A DNA stretch of 64,000 nucleotides from Polyodon spathula (Eukaryota; Chordata; Actinopteri; Acipenseriformes; Polyodontidae): contig NC_054565.1 of assembly GCF_017654505.1 (NCBI RefSeq), forward strand, positions 4,311,283-4,375,282, given 5' to 3'. Position 1 is the first letter of the stretch, and each line of letters begins with the position of its first letter. Both the position numbers and the translations under genes were made by a program. Positions 58,228 to 64,000 of this stretch are shown piece after piece. The notes under the pieces are model-generated. The model did no database searches and had not been told where the DNA came from. It was given only the letters and a program-made list of their open reading frames with translations.

Positions 58228-60464
58228 TAGTTCATCAATAAAACAATAAAACTCCATCCAAGACACCAGACTGCTATGTGAGTTTAAATAGAATGTGCTT
58301 GATATTGGTGCAATCATATACCAAGCAGTCACTAAAGCTGCCACTACTAAATAATTCTGAGATCTGAAAAATAAAACCCTTCACTATACCAGGGTCATGC
58401 TGTACTGTAGTTCCAACTGGCTGACTAACTGGCTGTATCTTTTCTGTTGGCGCCCAGCCTTGTTTCTAAAAACCTTGCTGCTGCAGGAGAAGTGCCACAG
58501 ATTAATTATCCCAGTGATTCACTGGCTCTGGTTAAACAGGTAAAGCTTCAGTGACGACCCAGTGGAGGCAAGCTGCGGACACATCTGAGTGCCTGAAATA
58601 AGGATCATCCAGGATTGATTGAACGGGATGCTTATCTGCCGCTGTTGTTCAGCTTCCTTAGTCTCAACAAAACCTCTGGGGGAGGAGGGGGAATGATTTT
58701 GTTTGATGCCTGACAAGCACCAGTCCTTTTTCGTATTGTGTGTCTAATCGCTGTTATATATCACCAGTCACAGAGCTATCTTTGAGACTTCTGCTCAACC
58801 CATATTATTTATGGTGTTCTTTTATTTATTTATTTATTTATTTATTTTTCCTTAATGTTTCTGTCAGTACCATGCTGGTGTCATTACTTTTCAATTATCC
58901 TTGTTTACAAATGTACTTGGTTTTATTTTCAGTTGACTTTTACAAGGTTTTGCATTTTAACATGCTGTTTAAAAATATTCGACATACCTATAGAGGCAAA
59001 CATGGCTTGATTTACTTACAAAAATAAGAATAAATCTCACTATATTGCTGCGCTTTGTTGGTAGTAACTTTATAACAAATTTGGTTTATAAGTAGTTATT
59101 TTAAAGAATGAAACTCTCCTTTGAAATGAACACACATTCATATTAATATATGGGAACTCAGATAACCAAGCCATTGCTGAAAATAACTGAAACTTAAATA
59201 TACTAAAACACTGATGATCATATTCTTTCTTTCTTTCGTTCTTGAAAATTTATACATTTATGCAACTGTTTCCTTTATAGGAGATTATAATTCATAACAA
59301 GTTACAATCTTTTTATCTGCAAATGTCAAAATTGTAAAAGTTTTATAAATATTATCATATGGATAAAAACCCATACTGGATTTTATGGAGAGGTCTAGTA
59401 TTGAAGCAATTTTGCATACTTATTCATTGTTAAAGAAGCTTGCCAGCTCTGCTTTTCTGGAGTATCCTGTTGATAAGAAACGTTTACTCGGTACAGCCTT
59501 TTCATTACTGGAAAGTTCTGCAATGTTGAGTCACAAATGAGATATTCACCACAGAAGTTTTAAGAACAGATGGTATTACTTTAATACTTGTTGAGATACA
59601 AAAACCTTCTAATATTGTGGCCACACCTTATAGCATGAGGAATGTATGCTATGTCATGTTATCTTGACAGTACAGATAATCAGGAGTTCCTTAGCTTCAT
59701 GTAAACCAAGCCAGTGTTTTGACTGAAACTACTATCGCAAGAGCTGCTATTGAATTGTATGCTGGCAACATGGTTGCCGGTTGTAACTGCTGGTGCTCTT
59801 TTGGTTGTCGTGCCGCATTCTAAATTTGATTATTATTGGTCACTTTTAACCCATTTTTTAAAATCATTTTACTTACTTCATCTTATCTGACTTAGCTGTC
59901 TTTTTTATTCTTTGATCTTGTCATTATTATAATTATGCATAAACAAACAGATCTCCAGTCAAAATAACTTTCACAGGGGCTGATGTGATTTTAATGTTGA
60001 ATGCATTCTGGGTATTGTAGTGTGATATTACACAATGTTGAATGCATTCTGGGTATTGTAGTCCTATGTTATACAGTAAAAAATAAACAGATTGGAATCA
60101 TACACACTTAGGCAATACAACTTCCGAGGATCTCCATGCACGCAGCACGCAGCGGCAGCTTTCAAAAATCTCTACATGCCCTTTAAATCCGATACCTGGC
60201 TATAAGAAATATTGGTACACAAGTCTTTGGACTATAGAATGGTGTTACTGTGTACTGGCAAGCACCGGCCCATTTGAAGCTCTGATTTTAACCTTATGAA
60301 TGTGCTGCTCCATGCAACATTTCAGAGCTGCAGCAAGACAGTAGAAATGTATGTGTAGAGGGACTTGAAAAGGTGACAATAGACGAAAGCCAGAGCGAGT
60401 GAGGACTGTTTGTTAGAAAAAGCAAGAAGGGGAGGCCGAGATCGAGCAATTGATATACACATGA
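58228..60464. other. Intergenic with a tandem ZNF143-like motif pair, no gene recognised
   Basis: (TTTA)n at 58831-58850. The stretch 58500-58720 is less AT-rich and ordinary in complexity, but no exon could be supported. The motif pair near 60.0 kb is listed separately. Confidence 0.45.
60003..60062 (-). promoter_or_regulatory. Tandem pair of ZNF143/SBS-like motifs
   Basis: On the minus strand ACTACAATACCCAGAATGC occurs at 60021-60003 and again at 60062-60044, 41 bp apart, inside an identical 29-bp direct repeat (59993-60021 and 60034-60062). It differs at one base from the SBS2 consensus ACTACAATTCCCAGAATGC bound by ZNF143 (Staf) at many vertebrate promoters. No gene start is evident beside it. 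Confidence 0.4.
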
Positions 60465-60795
60465 GATTGATTTATCTAATAGATTTCAGGCATTGAGCAA
60501 TGACCACTGCATGATGGAGGAAAACAGGGGTGAGGTTCTGTTAGTAGGTGACTGAAAAAGACGCTATGTTGACAGTTCTTGTAGCCATATAGATTCTTTA
60601 AACAGGGCTGTTACTTGTCTCCCTGGAGCCAAAGTCATGGATATTGAATCAAGAATGCACAAATTATTAAATGATTAAAAAAAGCTATTATGTTGGTACA
60701 AATTATACAAGGGAGACTAATTCAGAGGTATTGAAAGAACATTTTAAATCATTAACAAGGAGGCTGAAAGTGTTAGGATACAGCATGATGTTGTC
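60465..60795 (+). pseudogene. Decayed LINE ORF1 esterase (SGNH) domain, CR1-like
   Basis: Fragments in order across shifting frames: GEVLLVGD followed by a stop near 60530; RRYVDS; TCLPGAKVMDI near 60613; RMHKLLND; then YVGTNYTRETNSEVLKEHF and LTRRLKVLGYS at about 60687-60780. These follow the 'VLVVGDS...CLPGARV-DI...VHVGTND...L--RLK' order of the SGNH-hydrolase esterase carried by ORF1 of CR1/L2-type LINEs. The expected GTND has become GTNY, and stops and frameshifts are present. Its ancestor would have acted in element RNP function; this copy is dead. Confidence 0.65.
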
Positions 60796-60809
60796 AAGTG
60801 AATTACTTA

Positions 60810-60960
60810 AGCAGTAATACACGGCAGAGTGCGCGTTATCATAAGATATCACCACACTTTGGATGCATTATGAGGCACAAGACAAAGTCAAGTGCCTTCA
60901 ACCACCGAAGAAGTGGTGCTATCTCATGATAATACACAGACCCTGGAGTGTATTACTGCT
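60810..60960. mobile_element. Hairpin (foldback) MITE-like element, about 151 bp
   Basis: The left arm starts AGCAGTAATACAC at 60810. The right arm ends GTGTATTACTGCT at 60960, its exact inverse complement. Inner arms TTATCATAAGATATCACCAC and GTGGTGCTATCTCATGATAA also pair with few mismatches. A smaller stem, GGCAC...GTGCC, lies in the loop. It is non-coding. No clear target duplication was identified. Confidence 0.7.
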
Positions 60961-62331
60961 ATTATAAAATGTGCGAGTGTGTTGTTGTTGGTAAATAAAG
61001 AATCCTTTTTTTTTAAATAATTTTTATTTGTGTAACCTTCCACTGAGATAAAAAAGTTGTTCCACAATAACTAAAAGTGTAAGCTTAACAATAAAACATT
61101 TGATTTGAACCTGTTTTGTATAATATTTGGGGCTTTGATAATAGTTTATTGTTTAGGCTTTGTAGATATTGAGCTGGATGTTGCCATTCATTGTTTCAAC
61201 ATGCTTCTATAGGTTTTATCCAGCAGACGGAGCTGCTGCTGCTGTTGCTGTGACATTTTGTTTTTAAATTAATGTCAATGTTCTTTTCACTGAAAACTTT
61301 CAAAGCCCGTTTTGTCTGCCACTTGGTGTTTTCCTCAGTTATATTCATTTTAAAGTTGTCTAAATCTGCTTCATTTACCTCCATATGGTGAGATGTTGAC
61401 ATTTTTATTTTCAATGTTTTCAGCAGCAGAGCTTTTGCAGTTAATTTCAGGGTTTGCTGTCATACTGACTGACTCAAGTGGTTTTGAACAGGCGTACAGT
61501 TACAGTTGGCGTATTGATTTTGTTTACTGTGATGAGGCCTCTTCGTAAAAAGAAGTTCTGCACTGTTGTGTTATCACCAGATATCTAATGGCAAGGTCTC
61601 AGCCAATCCGAATCTAGTATTTTCTCCAATTGTTTCTACCCATTTAATAATTGTTATTAGTAAAGGAGATGAAACAGTTCAATAGAGTTATGTGATATGT
61701 CATATGCAGCTGACATCTAGGAATGAAAGGGTGAATCTGAGCTCTGTGCAATATAAACATAGGGCTGAGCTCAATTGGTTTTCGTACCTTATGCAGCAGC
61801 TCATCTCTGGGTGACAGAGGCTCTTGTTTCTCGATTTTAAATGAAATTGCTGATAAAGAAGCAGAATGTGGTTCGGTCCCTGGAGGCCATTTTATTTCCT
61901 GCTGCAGCTGGACACCAGGCAGGACTGAAAATACCCTGGCGATGGAGATAAGGAGAGCTGGCTGCCATGAATTACAAGAGAATGCACTCCAGAATGGATG
62001 CTATCCATGCTGCACTGCACATACGGCTGACACTGGGATAACAGAAGCACAGATATTAATTGACTGTTGCTGGCACATGTTAGTGCAAGTCTGGCCAGGC
62101 GTTTGACGGGTTCAAAAAAGTACTCTACAAAGTAGGTATTTCATGGAATTCCACAAGTGTTTAATAAATTACAGAAACACGTAAAAGATAATGCAACGGT
62201 GGGTCCTTCTAATAATAGTTTGTTTGGGTGATCAAAAATGAACTATTGTACAATCAAATAAATCATTGTTTCTAATTCTTCCATTTAAATGAGTTATTAC
62301 TATCACACATGACACTCATGTACCCTACAAT
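60961..62331. other. Mostly unique sequence, no gene established
   Basis: Contains the possible Crypton-like fragment at 61196-61414. The stretch 61790-62110 is less AT-rich and may be a conserved non-coding element (inference). No splice-supported exon was found. Confidence 0.4.
61196..61414 (-). pseudogene. Possible Crypton-like recombinase N-terminal fragment
   Basis: A 72-codon minus-strand frame contains ENTKWQTKRALKVFSEKN. This resembles the 'NTKKxTxWAVxVFxEW' segment that opens the core-binding domain of Crypton-type tyrosine recombinases and their domesticated relatives. Only this short stretch matches; no catalytic residues are present and the frame ends in a serine run. The call rests on one motif. 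Confidence 0.25.
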
Positions 62332-62776
62332 TGTGAAGTGTGCTGGATATGTGAAGCGTGTTGTGTATTGAATATGTGAAGTGTGTTGTGTATTGAATAT
62401 GTGAAGCGTGTTGTGTATTGAATATGTGAAGCGTGTTGTGTATTGAATATGTGAAGTGTGTTGTGTATTGAATATGTGAAGCGTGTTGTGTATTGAATAT
62501 GTGAAGTGTGTTGTGTATTGAATATGTGAAGCGTGTTGTGTATTGAATATGTGAAGTGTGTTGTGTATTGAATATGTGAAGCGTGTTGTGTATTGAATAT
62601 GTGAAGTGTGTTGTGTATTGAATATGTGAAGCGTGTTGTGTACTGAATATGTGAAGCGTGTTGTGTATTGAATATGTGAAGTGTGTTGTGTATTGAATAT
62701 GTGAAGTGTGTTGTGTATTGAATATGTGAAGTGTGTTGTGTACAGAATATGTGAAGCGTGTTGTCTACTGGATATG
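62332..62776. repeat. 25-bp minisatellite, about 17-18 copies
   Basis: The unit is GTGAAGYGTGTTGTGTATTG followed by AATAT. The Y position is C or T, and over the middle of the array it alternates unit by unit, which makes a 50-bp higher-order period. Some late units have TACTG or TACAG in place of TATTG. The first and last units are degraded. Confidence 0.97.
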
Positions 62777-62905
62777 CAATTTACTTTGTTACATCAGGTT
62801 CTCTCTTCCTCTTACTCACCCTTCTGGTTACTGGATCCTATGCCAGAGGATCTCAAACTTTTTTGTTTGTTTGTGAGACCTTGAAACTGATTTTGATTAC
62901 ATACC

Positions 62906-63547
62906 TGTGACAGGAAGGCATGTGGTGATGTCGGGCCAGATGCAGGAAGCAAAACACACACAGGTACTGCAGCTCAAAAGGCGCATGGTGCACCGTTTAT
63001 TTGAATACAAAAATAAATAAAAGATTTTAACAAAAACACTGCTCACAGAGCAAAATAGAAGTTTTAAATAAAACAAACCACAAACACAATAATCAACTAA
63101 AACTAAGGTCAGGCTGGGCAGGTGCCTTCACTGTTCCTTAGTTTTTAATTTTTGTTTGTTTTCGTTCCCTCTTTCCGCTCGCTCTTGTTCCTCCTTCGAA
63201 CTCCCACACCGAGTGCAACGAGCTGCAGGCTTTTATTTACTATGGCAGAGGGGTTAACAATCAATTATCTCATTACCCCGCGGCCACAATCTGCATGAGT
63301 TTAATTAGTTACTGTCAGAGGATGGGCTGCCAACCTCGCCTCTGCCAAAACACATTTAAACAAAACAAAAACAAAACACATGGCGCTTCGCCATCATATA
63401 CACAAATACACAAATACACAATAACATGCCATCATAAATACCATAAATAAATCAGAATACACAAATACAAAATAACACAGGGGTGGAGGGGGAGACCCTG
63501 TTCTAAAAATAAACAAATCAATTTACAGGGCTCCTCGCCCTGTTACA
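62906..63547 (-). mobile_element. Solo LTR, 642 bp, with perfect 5-bp target-site duplication
   Basis: Ends are TGTGACAGG (62906) and CCTGTTACA (ending at 63547). ATACC flanks both sides (62901-62905 and 63548-63552). On the minus strand the LTR begins TGTAACAGGGCGAGG and has a TATA-like AGTAAATAAAAGCC near 63240, about 310 bp in. An AAATAAACGGTGCACC polyadenylation region lies near 63000, and the LTR ends CTTCCTGTCACA. This is a normal U3-R-U5 layout. No internal coding region remains. The terminus and the AATAAAC-TGCA region resemble the LTR at 36736, so the two belong to related families. Confidence 0.88.
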
Positions 63548-63941
63548 ATACCCTTAACTGAAAGCTGATGAAAAGGCAAATCTCAAACAAGACATAAAAA
63601 TAGAGCGGTGAAAGTCTTACGCTCTGTATCAACAAATTCCACAGGGCCTGTCTCTCCAGGGATCCTTAGACTCCTGTGGAGATCTATGACCTATACTATG
63701 AAGTACTTTGTTGTAGACCCAAAGAGTGGCTCAGCCCTCAGTCTCCCAGCTTACATGAGCAACTAATAACTCCATGTTCAAACCTCCCTCAAACTAATGT
63801 TTAAACATCTTTAATTCGTGTTTTTCCAAACAAGGTGCGTTGTCTGGAGGATAAAGGGCTGATTCATTTTGGATTTTTAGGTTTCCCCTGCTTATCAGCT
63901 GTAATAAAATTAATCAATCCGACTCAAACTAACACTAGCAG

Positions 63942-63942
<1 letters not shown>
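63548..63942. other. No gene recognised
   Basis: Unique sequence between the LTR and the terminal TA tract. Nothing coding was seen. Confidence 0.5.

Positions 63943-64000
<58 letters not shown>
63943..64000. repeat. (TA)n microsatellite at the right edge
   Basis: At least 58 bp of TA repeat continuing past the window end. Confidence 0.98.

Overview
The window is vertebrate genomic DNA, AT-rich and full of microsatellites and decayed transposons. The one gene I can establish is a delta-type opioid receptor (oprd1) on the minus strand, coding from 19763 down to 13835 in three exons. Short introns (about 3.8 and 1.0 kb), CORE-SINEs, and L1, CR1-like, hAT and LTR fragments point to a ray-finned fish. 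A non-teleost lineage such as sturgeon or paddlefish would fit, but I cannot prove it from sequence alone.

Layout. 1-13.5 kb: region downstream of oprd1, with a 48-bp minisatellite at the left edge, LINE 3' fragments at 2.3 and 9.1 kb, a CORE-SINE at 5.1 kb, several (TA)n tracts and a second SINE-like family at 13 kb. 13.5-20.3 kb: oprd1 with its introns and a CpG-retaining upstream region; intron 1 carries RFX-, PBX/MEIS- and CTCF-like motifs. 20.3-32.2 kb: no gene; SINEs at 23.4 and 28.9 kb, a MITE at 29.6 kb, a LINE tail at 30.6 kb and a 500-N assembly gap at 24.3 kb. 32.25-33.36 kb: a 31-bp minisatellite that looks falsely protein-coding. 33.4-45 kb: a solo LTR (36.7 kb), a hAT transposase fragment (38.9 kb), an unidentified candidate exon on the minus strand (39.7-39.9 kb) and a LINE tail (41.9 kb). 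45.7-47.25 kb: a decayed L1 ORF2. 47.3-57.6 kb: no gene, large TA/GA/GT tracts and a second 500-N gap at 49.8 kb. 57.6-58.2 kb: a 614-bp foldback element. 60-64 kb: a tandem pair of ZNF143-like motifs, a decayed LINE esterase ORF1, a hairpin element, a 25-bp minisatellite and a solo LTR with a perfect 5-bp target-site duplication.

There are no operons, CRISPR arrays or prokaryotic systems here. The receptor is a Gi/o-coupled peptide receptor of neurons. Its most notable feature is that two extracellular pocket residues (6.58 and 7.35) are the mu-type residues although the rest of the protein is delta-type. I see no wholly new biological system. The best leads are that residue swap, the intron 1 regulatory cluster, the unidentified candidate exon, the foldback element and the minisatellites.
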